A stretch of 62,058 nucleotides of DNA from an uncultured Clostridia bacterium (GCA_934463115.1 CAKSIN010000014.1:1-62058), one strand, 5' to 3'; positions 1 to 8,803 are shown, counted from the first letter of the stretch. Notes: generated from the letters alone by a model not told the origin. Numbers and translations are program-made.

Positions 1-60
1 ATATGGCTTATGAGATAACAAGTTTTTTATGTGATTTTCTTGAAAAATAATCACAATGTA

Positions 61-318
61 TATTATACGAGGGAACGGTTATTAACCGTTCCGCCGGTAA
101 CCGCTATCGCTTGACAAGGCTCAAACTCCCTCCGAGGATGCTTACGCATCCCCACCTCCCTCGGTGAGGGAGGCTAAAAGAGTCGGATGCTTACGCATCC
201 CCACCTCCCTCGGTGAGGGAGGCTAAAAGAGTCGGATGCTTGCGCATCCCCACCTCCCTCGGAGATGGAGGAAAAAAGGTTCTCTCTTTGGGTGGCATGC
301 GTTTACCACCGACCGAAC
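61..318. repeat. Hairpin-rich dispersed repeat with three 49-bp tandem units
   Basis: This non-coding stretch opens with a palindrome around gggaacggttattaaccgttcc (65-86 region) and then carries three near-identical 49-bp units starting at 136, 185 and 234. Each unit holds two small hairpins, ggatgcttacgcatcc and cctccctcggtgagggagg. The tail (about 290-318, with gtggcatgcg and ccgaccgaa) recurs at 6.65 kb, and the opening motif recurs at 17.25 kb. The pattern is that of a degenerate, non-autonomous palindromic intergenic repeat. No gene is supported here; the small plus-strand reading frame across it is only repeat sequence. Confidence 0.7.
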
Positions 319-325
319 GTAACAA

Positions 326-1222
326 TCAATATTCCATATTCCGTATAGCCTCAACTCTTTTTTCTATCGGCGGATGTGTTGCAAAAAGTGACATTCCGCG
401 TCTGCCGTTTGCGGCGAGAATGGGATCGGAAATATACATATTTGCCGTGGCGGAGTTTGCGCAGCGCACCGGCTGAGCGATTCCGCCTATTGTTTCCAGT
501 GCTGTGGCGAGTCCCTCGGGGTTATGTGTAAATTCAACCGCCGTGGCATCGGCGAGATATTCGCGGCTGCGGCTTAGTGCAAGGCGCAAAAGTTGACCTG
601 CGATAGGTGCAAGAATCACAAATACAAGTCCGATAATCATCAATATGCCGTTAGCTCCGTCTTTTTCGTCATTTCGTGAGCGTCTGCCGCCGAAAAACAG
701 CGAGCGCGACCAGATATCGGATATCATTATCACTGCGCCTATCATTACCGACGCAACGGTGGACAGTAGAATATCATAATTTCTGATATGTGCCGCTTCG
801 TGGGCAATTACGCCCTCTATCTGATAGTAGTCGAGAGAGGATACCAGTCCGGTTGTAACGCACACCGCGGCATGTTTCGGATTTCTGCCTGTGGCAAATG
901 CGTTTGGTGACGGATCATCCATTACATACAGTTTCGGAACGGGTATATCGGCTGCATGGCACACCCTTTGAAGTGCGCCGCGGACTTCGCTGTACTGTGC
1001 GTCATCTGCCGGGTGCGCGTGGTTTATTGCAATAACGACCTTATCGCTGTTCCAATATGACGCAATCGATGTTACAAGCGAAAAACCCAATGCAATGACA
1101 ATTGCGTATCTTCCGTAGCCGAGTGCATAGCTGATATAGTATACAACCACAGACAGCAGCACAAATATTGCTGCCACGATTACTGCGGTTTTAAACTTAT
1201 TTTTGAATATGGATGCGTACAT
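326..1222 (-). CDS. htpX: HtpX-like M48 membrane zinc metalloprotease
   Basis: Membrane-bound peptidase that by family degrades misfolded or damaged membrane proteins, with its active site on the cytoplasmic side. About 298 residues. Two hydrophobic segments lie at residues 12-32 and 38-56, the zinc motif HEAAH at about 141-145, and another hydrophobic pair at about 160-220, matching the HtpX layout and length. I place the start at 1222 because a strong aaaggag site sits just upstream; an ATG eight codons earlier lies in front of that site. It follows gatB after 56 bases on the same strand and may be read from the gat operon. The second zinc-ligand region (about SREYLADATAVE, with its conserved Glu) is present, so the enzyme is probably active. 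Confidence 0.88.
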   Translation of the reverse strand: MYASIFKNKFKTAVIVAAIFVLLSVVVYYISYALGYGRYAIVIALGFSLVTSIASYWNSDKVVIAINHAHPADDAQYSEVRGALQRVCHAADIPVPKLYVMDDPSPNAFATGRNPKHAAVCVTTGLVSSLDYYQIEGVIAHEAAHIRNYDILLSTVASVMIGAVIMISDIWSRSLFFGGRRSRNDEKDGANGILMIIGLVFVILAPIAGQLLRLALSRSREYLADATAVEFTHNPEGLATALETIGGIAQPVRCANSATANMYISDPILAANGRRGMSLFATHPPIEKRVEAIRNMEY

Positions 1223-1278
1223 TTTGACCTCTCCTTTGACAGTCATACGCGATTTCGGCGCGTATGCCCGGCATTTGC

Positions 1279-2691
1279 TTACATCAATTTATTTATTATC
1301 ATATTCTTTACCGACATCGGTTCCGCTTTTCCGTCGGTTTCTTCCATCACAATGCCCATAAGAGCGCCGAGTGCCTTTTGCTTTCCGGACACATAGTCGT
1401 CCGCGATTTTCGGATTCTCGGCAATGATTTTATCAATTATTTGTTCAAAATCCGCCGCGTCGGCATTTTTAAATCTGCCGTCTTTGAGCAGTTCGTCCGC
1501 TGTGGAGCCGCCCTGCATAAGCGTGTAAAAAAACTGCCTTGTCATATTTGGCGAAACATCGCCCTCGCAGCACGCCTTTGCCGCGCGGAAAAACTCCCTG
1601 CGCGATATTGGTAGTATGAATTTTTCCTTTTCGTTCTCATCTTCAAAAAATCTGAACATTTGTGTGAGGATGATATTTGCGCACATTTTTGCATTGCCGC
1701 ATTCAGCAATCAGTCTGTCGGCAAAATTTGCAATCAGCGGATACCTTGCAATCGCCTCGGCATCGTCTTCGCTCAATTTGTACTCGTTTACAAACCGGTC
1801 ATACACCGAATCGTACAGTTCGGGAACAGAATCTTTTACCGCGGCGATATATTCGTCGCTCAGCACAATGGGTTTAATATCCGGTTCCGGGAAATACCTG
1901 TATTCTGCCTCGGTTTCTTTGCTCCGCATCGGCTCTATGGTGTTTGAGTCGGCATTGTAGCGCATTGTCTGCGCCGTCACGCTGCCGCCCGACGACAGAA
2001 TCCCGACCTGTCTGCGATACTCCGCGTCGGCAGCTTTAACAACGTTTGCAAGTGAGTTTATATTTTTTATTTCGGTTTTTGTGCCGGGTTTGGTTTCGTC
2101 CGCTTTTTGCACAGAGATATTCACATCGCAGCGCATGGAGCCTTCCTGCATTTTGCAGTCCGAAATTTTAAGATACAGCATAATGAGCCTCAGTTTGTCG
2201 AGGTATTCGCGTATCTGTTCGGGACTTGTGAAATCCGGTTCGGTCACAATCTCAATCAGCGGAACTCCCGCACGGTTGTAGTCTATGAGAACATCGCCGT
2301 TTTTATAAATTAATTTTCCGGCGTCCTCCTCAATATGTATGCGGCGAATCCGTATAACGCTTCCGTCGCTCAGCTTCAGCCTGCCGTTTGTGCACAGGGG
2401 CTTGTCGTATTGCGTAATCTGATATCCTTTCGGTAAATCCGGGTAAAAATAATTTTTTCTTGCCATTTCCGATACATTTGCGATATCACATTCAAGAGCC
2501 GCTCCGGCACGGACGGCATATTTAACAACTTTTCTGTTAAGCTTCGGAAGTGTCCCGGGTTGTCCGGTGCATATTTCGCAGCATTGGGTGTTCGGAGCCT
2601 GTCCGAATGTGATGGCGCACGGGCAGAATATTTTGCTCTCCGTGGATAGTTCTATGTGTGTTTCCACACCGGCTGTAAATTTATAATTCAA
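1279..2691 (-). CDS. gatB: Asp-tRNA(Asn)/Glu-tRNA(Gln) amidotransferase subunit B
   Basis: GatB binds the mischarged tRNA and, within GatCAB, phosphorylates and then amidates Glu-tRNA(Gln) or Asp-tRNA(Asn), using ammonia channelled from GatA. The N-terminal signature GVETHIEL, the zinc-ligand cysteines around CPC and CCEIC, and the motifs NYFYPDLPKGYQI and MRCDVNIS are all visible, followed by a C-terminal YqeY-like helical tail. I choose a TTG start at 2691: a ggaggt site lies seven bases upstream, and this gives 470 residues, the normal GatB length. The longer ATG-initiated frame would add 25 unconserved residues encoded inside gatA. The TTG lies within the last codons of gatA, so translation of the two is probably coupled. 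Confidence 0.95.
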   Translation of the reverse strand: MNYKFTAGVETHIELSTESKIFCPCAITFGQAPNTQCCEICTGQPGTLPKLNRKVVKYAVRAGAALECDIANVSEMARKNYFYPDLPKGYQITQYDKPLCTNGRLKLSDGSVIRIRRIHIEEDAGKLIYKNGDVLIDYNRAGVPLIEIVTEPDFTSPEQIREYLDKLRLIMLYLKISDCKMQEGSMRCDVNISVQKADETKPGTKTEIKNINSLANVVKAADAEYRRQVGILSSGGSVTAQTMRYNADSNTIEPMRSKETEAEYRYFPEPDIKPIVLSDEYIAAVKDSVPELYDSVYDRFVNEYKLSEDDAEAIARYPLIANFADRLIAECGNAKMCANIILTQMFRFFEDENEKEKFILPISRREFFRAAKACCEGDVSPNMTRQFFYTLMQGGSTADELLKDGRFKNADAADFEQIIDKIIAENPKIADDYVSGKQKALGALMGIVMEETDGKAEPMSVKNMIINKLM

Positions 2692-4153
2692 TGATACCAC
2701 CTCCGTGTTTCGGGTTTCCGTACATTTCGTCTTCGCCCAGTTGGTTTTCGAATGCGCTTGCGGCACGTATCAGAGTTCGTTCGCAGAATTTGCCTGCCAT
2801 GAGCTGCATTCCTATCGGCATGCGGTTTGAGTCGAATCCGCAGGGTATGCTTATTGCAGGTATACCGCATATATTCGGCAAAACCGTGTAGATATCGCTT
2901 GAATATGCCGACAGAATATCGTTGTCGAACGCTCCGTGGAGCGGCGCTGTTGTGGGCGCGGTAGGCGTCAGCAGCAAATCCACATCTTCAAACAGTTCAT
3001 CTGTCTGTGCGCAAATTGCTTTTCGCATATTTTGAGCCTTAACATAGTATTTGTCGTAATGTTCCGAGCTCAGTACAAAGTTGCCGAGCATAATTCTGCG
3101 TTTGACTTCTGTTCCGAATCCCTCGGTACGCGATTTCTTCATCATATCTTCAATATCGGAGTACTGTTTTGCGCGGCGGCCGTACCTTACACCGTCGTAA
3201 CGCGAGAGGTTAGATGCCGCCTCGGCGCACACAAGGGTATAGTACACGGCAAGGCATTCCTTTCCGCCGGGCATTCTGACGGGAACAACCTCTGCTCCGA
3301 GGCTTTTGTATTCATTTATGGCTCTCTCTATTGCGCGGCTCACCTCGGGCGATGCGCCGAGGAATATATCGGAATCCACACCTATCCTCAGTCCGCGCAC
3401 GCTTTTTTCAAGAGCACGAACGGTTCTGTGCTGTCTTTGCATTGTTGTGGTTAAATCGTTTTCCTTGTATTTGCTTATTATGTCGAAAACAATTGCCGTG
3501 TCCTCCGCGCTGCGAGCCAGGATACCTATTTCGTCAAAACTCGACGCATAGGCAATCAGGCCGTGTCGGCTCACACTGCCGTATGTCGGCTTTAACCCGA
3601 TACATCCGCAGTGTGCTGCCGGCTGGCGAACGGAACCGCCCGTGTCGCTTCCGAGTGCAAACACAGTCATTTCCGCCGCAACTGCCGCAGCCGCACCGCC
3701 GGAGCTGCCGCCAGTGATGCGTTTTTCATCATGGGGGTTATTGCTTGCTCCGTAGATTGAATTTTCGCAGGATGAACCCATTGCAAATTCGTCCATGTTT
3801 GTGCTTCCGACACACAGTGCTCCTTTTTGGCGGAGTGCCGTGTACACGTCCGAACAGTATTCGGGCATGTAGTTTTCAAGAATTTTCGAGCCGCATGTCG
3901 CTTTGAATCTTCTTGTGCAGATATTGTCTTTTACACAGTACGGAACGCCGCTCAGCTCATTTACGCAGTCGTAGAGAAGTTCGCGTCCGACATCGCATAT
4001 GGAATTGGTTAGTGCAACGAGATCATAGTGAACAAATGCGTTCAGAATTTTATTGCGCTCTTCAAGTTTTTTAACATATTCTCCGGCTTTATCGTATACC
4101 AGTTTCCTGTTGAAATATGCCGCGTCATATATCTTTTTTATTTTCCCTTTCAT
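2681..4153 (-). CDS. gatA: Asp-tRNA(Asn)/Glu-tRNA(Gln) amidotransferase subunit A
   Basis: Glutaminase subunit of GatCAB that releases ammonia from glutamine for the GatB kinase/amidase site. At 490 residues it matches family length. The amidase signature is clear: the catalytic lysine in PYCVKDN, the glycine-serine stretch GGSSGGAAAA, and the nucleophile serine in SDTGGSVRQPAA. The ATG overlaps the gatC stop as ATGA (4150-4153), with aaaggggg as ribosome site, and the 3' end overlaps the gatB start. The tight gatC-gatA-gatB order supports one operon producing a stoichiometric complex. In most Clostridia this pathway supplies Gln-tRNA because a glutaminyl-tRNA synthetase is missing. Confidence 0.96.
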   Translation of the reverse strand: MKGKIKKIYDAAYFNRKLVYDKAGEYVKKLEERNKILNAFVHYDLVALTNSICDVGRELLYDCVNELSGVPYCVKDNICTRRFKATCGSKILENYMPEYCSDVYTALRQKGALCVGSTNMDEFAMGSSCENSIYGASNNPHDEKRITGGSSGGAAAAVAAEMTVFALGSDTGGSVRQPAAHCGCIGLKPTYGSVSRHGLIAYASSFDEIGILARSAEDTAIVFDIISKYKENDLTTTMQRQHRTVRALEKSVRGLRIGVDSDIFLGASPEVSRAIERAINEYKSLGAEVVPVRMPGGKECLAVYYTLVCAEAASNLSRYDGVRYGRRAKQYSDIEDMMKKSRTEGFGTEVKRRIMLGNFVLSSEHYDKYYVKAQNMRKAICAQTDELFEDVDLLLTPTAPTTAPLHGAFDNDILSAYSSDIYTVLPNICGIPAISIPCGFDSNRMPIGMQLMAGKFCERTLIRAASAFENQLGEDEMYGNPKHGGGIIEL

Positions 4154-4437
4154 TTTGTACCCCCTTTTGAAACAACAAAATAGTTTTCGGTTTTCTCGGG
4201 GGCATTTGCCAAAGCGTTATATTTTTTGCATAATGCATCGTCTTTAGGAGGTATATAATCGGCTCTCCCGTAATCGCCGCTAACGCAGCAGCCGTCTGCC
4301 GAAAGGCTGCTTTCATCCACAATGGTAATGAAATCTATCATTTTGCCTATGTCTTTCGTGATTTGAACGCGTTCCGGCTCCGATAGAGAGAACATGGAAA
4401 GCTGTTCGAGCTTTTTTTCGTCAAAGTTGTTTGTCAT
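4150..4437 (-). CDS. gatC: Asp-tRNA(Asn)/Glu-tRNA(Gln) amidotransferase subunit C
   Basis: Small (95-residue) subunit that wraps around GatA and GatB and stabilises the complex. The family feature is an N-terminal helix with the pattern LEQLSMFSLSEPER, close to the usual L-A-x-L-x-x-E, followed by a middle helix and a C-terminal strand that ends next to gatA. It has a gggtga ribosome site and a four-base ATGA overlap with gatA. The C-terminal half is divergent, as is usual in GatC. A promoter-like sequence lies directly upstream, making this the likely first gene of the operon. Confidence 0.9.
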   Translation of the reverse strand: MTNNFDEKKLEQLSMFSLSEPERVQITKDIGKMIDFITIVDESSLSADGCCVSGDYGRADYIPPKDDALCKKYNALANAPEKTENYFVVSKGGTK

Positions 4438-4476
4438 AAAATTTTGTCACCCCTGTTATTGTATGTTGTATGATAC

Positions 4477-4505
4477 ATAATAACAAATTTTTCAAAGAAA
4501 ATCAA
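4477..4505 (-). promoter_or_regulatory. Predicted sigma-A promoter of gatCAB
   Basis: On the minus strand TTGATT and TATTAT are separated by exactly 17 bases, about 40 bases upstream of the gatC ATG, within the 78-base gap after the SLH-GH18 gene. The sequence fits a housekeeping promoter; no T-box-like structure is seen in the gap. Confidence 0.5.
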
Positions 4506-4515
4506 GGATATCTTA

Positions 4516-6444
4516 TTAATTTAACATATCTTTAATAACTTTCCATATATTGCTTGTTTCAAATCCGCGCCGCCATGTTGCAACTCCGGCAAGATTGTAT
4601 TTGTTTGCAATCTCCACGCGTTTTTTCACCGTATCGGAATTTTCCAGCCAGAACATGCATGTTTTATTGCCGTCTTTCCACGATATTTTGTATTGTCCGT
4701 CGTCTTCGAGGTAGGTGTATGTCACGTCGTTTTCCTGAATTTTTTTGTATGCCGTCTGCATGCTTATTGCCGATGTGGCGGTCACTTTGCCGTTTGTTAC
4801 CTCCCAGTAGCGCATATACAGCGGCATACCGAGCACGAGTTTGGACGCGTCTGCCTCTTTCAGTGTGAGTTTAACGCTGTCCTCTGCCCAGTCAAGACTC
4901 GATACCGAACCGGGTGTTTTGCTGCCCGCGTAATATTCGTCGTATGCCATAAGCATAACATAATCTGCCGTTTCGCTTATTGCGTCGCGGTCAAAACACA
5001 TAGACCATGCCGAGCTCGATTTTTCAAGACGGGTTACGTCTGCCGACACAATCATTCCGAGTTCGTGCATGGCGAGTGTAACTTCACGGATATGCTTTGT
5101 GAGGTAGGCGCGGTCGGATTCGTACACGTTTTCAAAGTCGATATTTATTCCGTCAATCCCGTATTTGCAGGCATACTTGATTAGCTGTGATACGGCGGCA
5201 CGTCTGTATTGCGCAGTATTCAAAAAGCTGTGCGAAGTTTTGAGGGTAAAGTCGGTTTTATATATAGGCCATACACTGTACCCGCTGTTTTCGGCATAGT
5301 TCATATATGCCTTTGTGAGCGAGTTAAAAAACGTTATGCCGCTTCCAATGTAGCTTCCGTCTATATTGAGGTTTTCGGCAGACAGCTGAAATGACGACGG
5401 CGATATTACATTTACCCCGTCCGGGCTGTAGTCCGGCGCGGAAGAATATACTTCCCATGTCAGGTTGATTCGGCTGTCTTGTTTAAGGTTCACATTGCTG
5501 CAGTACACATATTTTTTTTCGGCACGTTCTGTAATCAGGACTGTTATTGTGCAGGGATATGTCCTTGTATCGCTTAGAGTGCCGGACAGGTTGTAGGTGA
5601 TTTTGCCGGTGTATGTGATTTTTGAAAGCATGCCGGAAAATTCGGCGCTTTGCTCGCTGAGATTGGAGAGACTTTTTGTGACATCCGTTCCGAAACTGCT
5701 GATTTCATTGGCAAAATTCATTCGCATATGGAGTTCTTCAAGCGCGCTGCCTGTTGCGTTTGCAATGTTGCTTTGAGGATATGATATATCGTTTTCAATG
5801 TATTTTTTTGCAAAGCTGCGCACGTCGGCTTTGCTTCCCGACGGCATTGATTTCATGAGGCGGACTGTCATTGCCGCGCTCTCGGCGCGTGTGGCTTTTG
5901 CATTCGGTCGAAATGTGTTGTCGGAGTAGCCGGAGATGATTCCGGACGAAACGGCTTTTTCAAGCTCGTTTTTGTAAATATATCCGCTTTTTATGTCTTT
6001 GAATTTATATGATGCTTTTGCATTACTGTCGATACAGCGTGATATAATGAGCATAATTTCTTCGCGCGTGATATTGCTGTTTGGGTTAAAGCGGCCGTTT
6101 GTATCTCCGGTTACAAGATTATTTTCGTATGCCGCGCATATTTCGTTATAGAACATGTGTCCGTCGGTTATATCGGAAAATGCGCTGCCCGAGGTGCGTT
6201 CAAGCCCCAGCGTGCGTGAGAGAACAGACACAAATTCGCCGCGCGTTACATTGTCATCGGGGCGCGCGTACTTTCCGTCGCCGCGCATTATCCCGGCACG
6301 ATAAAGAGTTTCAATATCACCTTCGCCCCAGTGTGAATCGATATCCGACATTACGCTGTTGTCAAATTCAACCGCCTTTGCATTCGGCGGAATCAGTGTT
6401 ATCAGTGATGCAGACAATAGGAGACTAAGTATTCTTTTCTTCAT
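4516..6444 (-). CDS. Exported SLH-domain GH18 glycoside hydrolase
   Basis: Predicted surface-anchored hydrolase acting on an N-acetylglucosamine-containing polymer, most plausibly peptidoglycan. With the ATG at 6444 (aaagga upstream) the 642-residue protein begins with a clean signal peptide ending near NAKA. Three SLH repeats follow (about residues 30-200), which by family bind pyruvylated cell-wall polymer. The C-terminal half (about 380-642) is a GH18 barrel: DGINIDFE at 431-438 carries catalytic Glu438, with Asn in place of the first inner Asp as in the spore-lytic YaaH/SleL type. The late motif MLMAYDEYY is the usual GH18 substrate loop. The upstream in-frame ATG at 6480 lies at the predicted promoter and is less likely. 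Substrate cannot be settled from sequence. Confidence 0.88.
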   Translation of the reverse strand: MKKRILSLLLSASLITLIPPNAKAVEFDNSVMSDIDSHWGEGDIETLYRAGIMRGDGKYARPDDNVTRGEFVSVLSRTLGLERTSGSAFSDITDGHMFYNEICAAYENNLVTGDTNGRFNPNSNITREEIMLIISRCIDSNAKASYKFKDIKSGYIYKNELEKAVSSGIISGYSDNTFRPNAKATRAESAAMTVRLMKSMPSGSKADVRSFAKKYIENDISYPQSNIANATGSALEELHMRMNFANEISSFGTDVTKSLSNLSEQSAEFSGMLSKITYTGKITYNLSGTLSDTRTYPCTITVLITERAEKKYVYCSNVNLKQDSRINLTWEVYSSAPDYSPDGVNVISPSSFQLSAENLNIDGSYIGSGITFFNSLTKAYMNYAENSGYSVWPIYKTDFTLKTSHSFLNTAQYRRAAVSQLIKYACKYGIDGINIDFENVYESDRAYLTKHIREVTLAMHELGMIVSADVTRLEKSSSAWSMCFDRDAISETADYVMLMAYDEYYAGSKTPGSVSSLDWAEDSVKLTLKEADASKLVLGMPLYMRYWEVTNGKVTATSAISMQTAYKKIQENDVTYTYLEDDGQYKISWKDGNKTCMFWLENSDTVKKRVEIANKYNLAGVATWRRGFETSNIWKVIKDMLN

Positions 6445-6483
6445 CTTCTTTTGTTCCTTTCGGGTTTTATACACTGCCATTAT

Positions 6484-6512
6484 ACTATAAAACAGATGAA
6501 ATTTGTAGTGAA
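6484..6512 (-). promoter_or_regulatory. Predicted promoter of the SLH-GH18 gene
   Basis: On the minus strand TTCACT and TATAGT are 17 bases apart. The expected transcription start falls at or just after the alternative ATG at 6480, which supports the downstream start at 6444. The -35 box is weak. Confidence 0.4.
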
Positions 6513-6562
6513 AATATATGGTAAGACATGCGATTTTTGCACCCGGAGGAAGATAAATTTAC

Positions 6563-6718
6563 GGCGGTGCACTGTACCGTGGGTAACAACTATCGTTTGA
6601 ACATGCGCACTATTTGGCTCCATCTCCGAGGGGCGATGCATGCCGGTGGCATGCGTTTATCGCCGACCGAATCGAAGATGAGACCTGTCACCGATAGGTG
6701 ACTGAGGGAGTATACTAA
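6563..6718. repeat. Degenerate dispersed palindromic repeat
   Basis: Contains cactatttggctcc, ccgaccgaatcgaagatgagacctg and gtcaccgataggtgactgagggag, all of which recur at about 23.73-23.84 kb; the ggtggcatgcgttta stretch also recurs near 300. The hairpin ctgtcaccgataggtgactg is clear. No coding potential. It is the same non-autonomous repeat family as at 61-318 and 23636-23850. Confidence 0.65.
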
Positions 6719-6741
6719 ATTTCCATTCCGTCTCCTGACGG

Positions 6742-6923
6742 TGAGAACATGTGGGACATATCGCGACTCAAAAAATAATTATTGCGTGCCGGAAAAATGC
6801 CGCGAAATTATCGCGGCTTGTTTTCCTAAAATCGTCGTCACAATAAGAAATAAGATTATGTGTGCCGATAATTTTGCACTATAAATATTTTTTCTCGCCG
6901 GAAATGTCAACCACATGTTCTCA
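6742..6923. repeat. 182-bp palindromic element bounded by a 13-bp inverted repeat
   Basis: TGAGAACATGTGG at 6742-6754 is a perfect inverted match to CCACATGTTCTCA at 6911-6923. Inside is the 43-bp hairpin that recurs at 17.07 kb, flanked by further partial complementarity (attattgcgtg against cacaataag). The layout suggests a small non-autonomous element or a folded non-coding RNA. Confidence 0.55.
6788..6830. repeat. Conserved 43-bp hairpin, copy 1
   Basis: Outer stem ggaaaa/ttttcc encloses inner stem gccgcg/cgcggc around the loop aaattat. Copy 2 at 17072-17114 has the same length and differs at six positions. Four of these form two compensated base pairs in the inner stem (C-G to T-A and G-C to A-T), so the fold seems to be maintained rather than the sequence alone. 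Confidence 0.6.
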
Positions 6924-7016
6924 ATGTCATTCGCCGGAACGGAAATTTTCTGCCGCAAGGATGTTTGTTTACTTGTAGCTTATCAGCAGTAAGATGAACG
7001 TCGGTAATTATGCCGG

Positions 7017-7058
7017 AAAAAAACAAAACCGACACTTTTCAACGAAAAATGTCGGTTT
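7017..7058 (-). terminator. Rho-independent terminator of tRNA-Gly
   Basis: Reading the minus strand just after the tRNA: AAACCGACA, a 15-base loop, TGTCGGTTT, then TGTTTTTTT. The stem is nine perfect pairs. Confidence 0.85.
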
Positions 7059-7059
7059 A

Positions 7060-7134
7060 TGGAGCGGAAGACGAGATTCGAACTCGCGACGTTCACCTTG
7101 GCAAGGTGACGCTCTACCACTGAGCCACTCCCGC
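7060..7134 (-). tRNA. tRNA-Gly (anticodon GCC)
   Basis: The minus strand gives a full cloverleaf: acceptor GCGGGAG paired with CTTCCGC (one G-U), a D-arm with GCTCAGTGGTAGAGC, anticodon stem-loop CACCTTGCCAAGGTG with anticodon GCC, a T-arm with GCGAGTTCGAATCTCGT, discriminator U and encoded CCA. The gene is 75 bases long including CCA. It has its own consensus promoter and terminator, so it is a single-gene unit. Confidence 0.97.
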
Positions 7135-7162
7135 AAATGTATTCACCTTTAAGACAGATAGA

Positions 7163-7191
7163 ATTATAACAGAAAATAGTGCATTTGTCAA
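7163..7191 (-). promoter_or_regulatory. Consensus promoter of tRNA-Gly
   Basis: On the minus strand TTGACA, exactly 17 bases, TATAAT: a perfect sigma-A consensus, about 28 bases upstream of the tRNA 5' end, as expected for a stable RNA. Confidence 0.85.
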
Positions 7192-7269
7192 TACAAAATT
7201 TTATATTTTTTCATTTCCGGCATATACATATGCATTTTTAATAAAAATAAAAAATAATTACAAAAAAGT

Positions 7270-7298
7270 TTGCATTTTCCAAAAAAATATTGTATAAT
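7270..7298 (+). promoter_or_regulatory. Predicted promoter of the amino acid ABC operon
   Basis: TTGCAT, 17 bases, TATAAT, with the predicted transcription start about 25 bases before the start codon of the binding-protein gene. The -10 box is perfect. Confidence 0.7.
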
Positions 7299-7329
7299 AA
7301 ATTATATTGTTTTTAGGAGGAGAATGAAA

Positions 7330-8085
7330 ATGAATATTAATTTTAAAAAAGCGGTAGCTTCGGCGCTCGTTGCATGCACATGCATGTGCTTTGCATCGTG
7401 CGGCAAATCGGGAGACAAATACGTTATCTATTCGGATAACTCATTTGCCCCGTTTGAATATCTTGACACCAAAACAAACGAGTATGTCGGAGTTGATATG
7501 GATATCCTTGCGGCAGTGGCAAAGGATCAGGGATTTGAATACGAAGTTAAAAACGAAGGTTTCGATCCTGCTATGGGTGCTGTTCAGTCCGGTCAGGGAG
7601 ACGGTATGATAGCCGGAATGACAATAAATGATGAAAGAAAGAAAACCTTTGATTTTTCCGACGGATATTTTGAAGACGGTCAGATAATGGTTGTTGCAAA
7701 AGACAGCGCAATAAAGAGCGTAGATGAGCTCAAAGGCAAAACAGTTGCCGCAAAAGCCGGAACAATGGGAACGGAATTTGCTCAGAAAAATGCCGAAAAG
7801 TACGGCTATGAGGTTGTTATATACGAAGATTCGCCCACAATGTACACAGCTATTGAAAACGGAACAAACGACGCATGCTTTGAGGATCGCTCGGTTGTTG
7901 AATGGGCTATCAAAAAAGAATCGCTCAAGCTCAAAACCGTGGGCGATGTTATAGATCCCAGTCAGTACGGATTTGCCGTAAAGAAAGGCGAGAACAAAGA
8001 GCTTGTTGAAAAGTTCAATGCCGGCCTTGCAAACATCAAAAAGAGCGGCGAATATGACAAAATTCTGGCTAAGTACGGATATTAA
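7330..8085 (+). CDS. Polar amino acid ABC transporter substrate-binding lipoprotein
   Basis: Surface lipoprotein that captures a polar amino acid and delivers it to the permease encoded next. The family-3 binding-protein fold is clear: FAPFEYLD near the mature N-terminus, VGVDMDILAAVAK, the hinge motif GMTINDERKKTFDFSDGYF, and the AKAGTMGTEF loop of lobe two. The lipobox FASC gives the lipidated cysteine at about residue 24. I start at the second ATG (7330), nine bases from aggagg; the ATG at 7324 is only three bases away. It is first in an operon with permease and ATPase, downstream of a good promoter. The specific amino acid (glutamine, cystine, arginine or another) cannot be read from sequence. 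Confidence 0.92.
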   Translation: MNINFKKAVASALVACTCMCFASCGKSGDKYVIYSDNSFAPFEYLDTKTNEYVGVDMDILAAVAKDQGFEYEVKNEGFDPAMGAVQSGQGDGMIAGMTINDERKKTFDFSDGYFEDGQIMVVAKDSAIKSVDELKGKTVAAKAGTMGTEFAQKNAEKYGYEVVIYEDSPTMYTAIENGTNDACFEDRSVVEWAIKKESLKLKTVGDVIDPSQYGFAVKKGENKELVEKFNAGLANIKKSGEYDKILAKYGY

Positions 8086-8119
8086 TATACTATATCGATT
8101 GGATGATTTTTAACTAATT

Positions 8120-8803
8120 ATGGATTTTACAAGAACTATTACAGACGGTACACCGCTCCTTATCGAGGGTGTACGCATAACAGCATTGATATCGGTAATT
8201 TCGATAGCTATAGGTATTCTGATAGGCTTTTTTGTCTGCCTTATGGCAGTGGGGAAGAACCGTGTGTTAAAAGCCGTGTCGGCGGTGTATGTGTGGATAA
8301 TCCGCGGTACACCTATGATTGTGCAGGCATTTATCGTGTATTTCGGTATTCCGCAGCTTATGCAGGTATTTGTCCGCGGCTTTAAATTCGACGCATTTAC
8401 CGCCGGTATTATCACGCTCAGTCTTAACAGCGGAGCGTATCTGTCGGAGGTATTCCGCGGCGGTATTCAGGCGGTGAACAAAGGGCAGATAGAGGCGGCA
8501 CGCAGTCTTGGTCTTTCGCGCTCAAAAACAATGGTAAAGATTATTTTGCCGCAGGCACTCAAAATTGCCGTTCCGTCCATGGTAAATCAGTTTATAGTTA
8601 CCGTTAAGGACACCTCCATTCTGTCGGTTATCGGCTTAAAGGAGCTTGTAAACAGAGCAAAGGTTTATGTCGGCTCATCGTATCAGTTTTTTGCTACATA
8701 TTCTATTGTCGCTGTCTACTATCTTGTTATAATTTCGCTGCTTATGATAGCGTCAAAATATTTGGAGAGAAAGTTAAATTATGAAAGAAAAAATAATCGT
8801 TAA
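8120..8803 (+). CDS. Polar amino acid ABC transporter permease
   Basis: Inner-membrane permease of the HisM/GlnP family, 227 residues, forming a homodimeric channel. About five hydrophobic helices are visible, and the cytoplasmic coupling loop EAARSLGLSRSKTMVKIILPQALK is the family's EAA motif contacting the ATPase. Other hallmarks are VWIIRGTPMIVQ and VVTVKDTSILSVIG-type sequence. The ribosome site is weak. The gene lies 34 bases after the binding-protein gene and its last 23 bases overlap the ATPase gene, indicating translational coupling. Confidence 0.92.
   Translation: MDFTRTITDGTPLLIEGVRITALISVISIAIGILIGFFVCLMAVGKNRVLKAVSAVYVWIIRGTPMIVQAFIVYFGIPQLMQVFVRGFKFDAFTAGIITLSLNSGAYLSEVFRGGIQAVNKGQIEAARSLGLSRSKTMVKIILPQALKIAVPSMVNQFIVTVKDTSILSVIGLKELVNRAKVYVGSSYQFFATYSIVAVYYLVIISLLMIASKYLERKLNYERKNNR

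Noticed and set aside
136..282. Tandem 49-bp units considered as a CRISPR array
   Set aside because: Units are contiguous with no unique spacers, contain two hairpins each, and no cas genes are present.
213..476. 87-residue plus-strand frame at the left edge
   Set aside because: It is composed of repeat units and the antisense of htpX.
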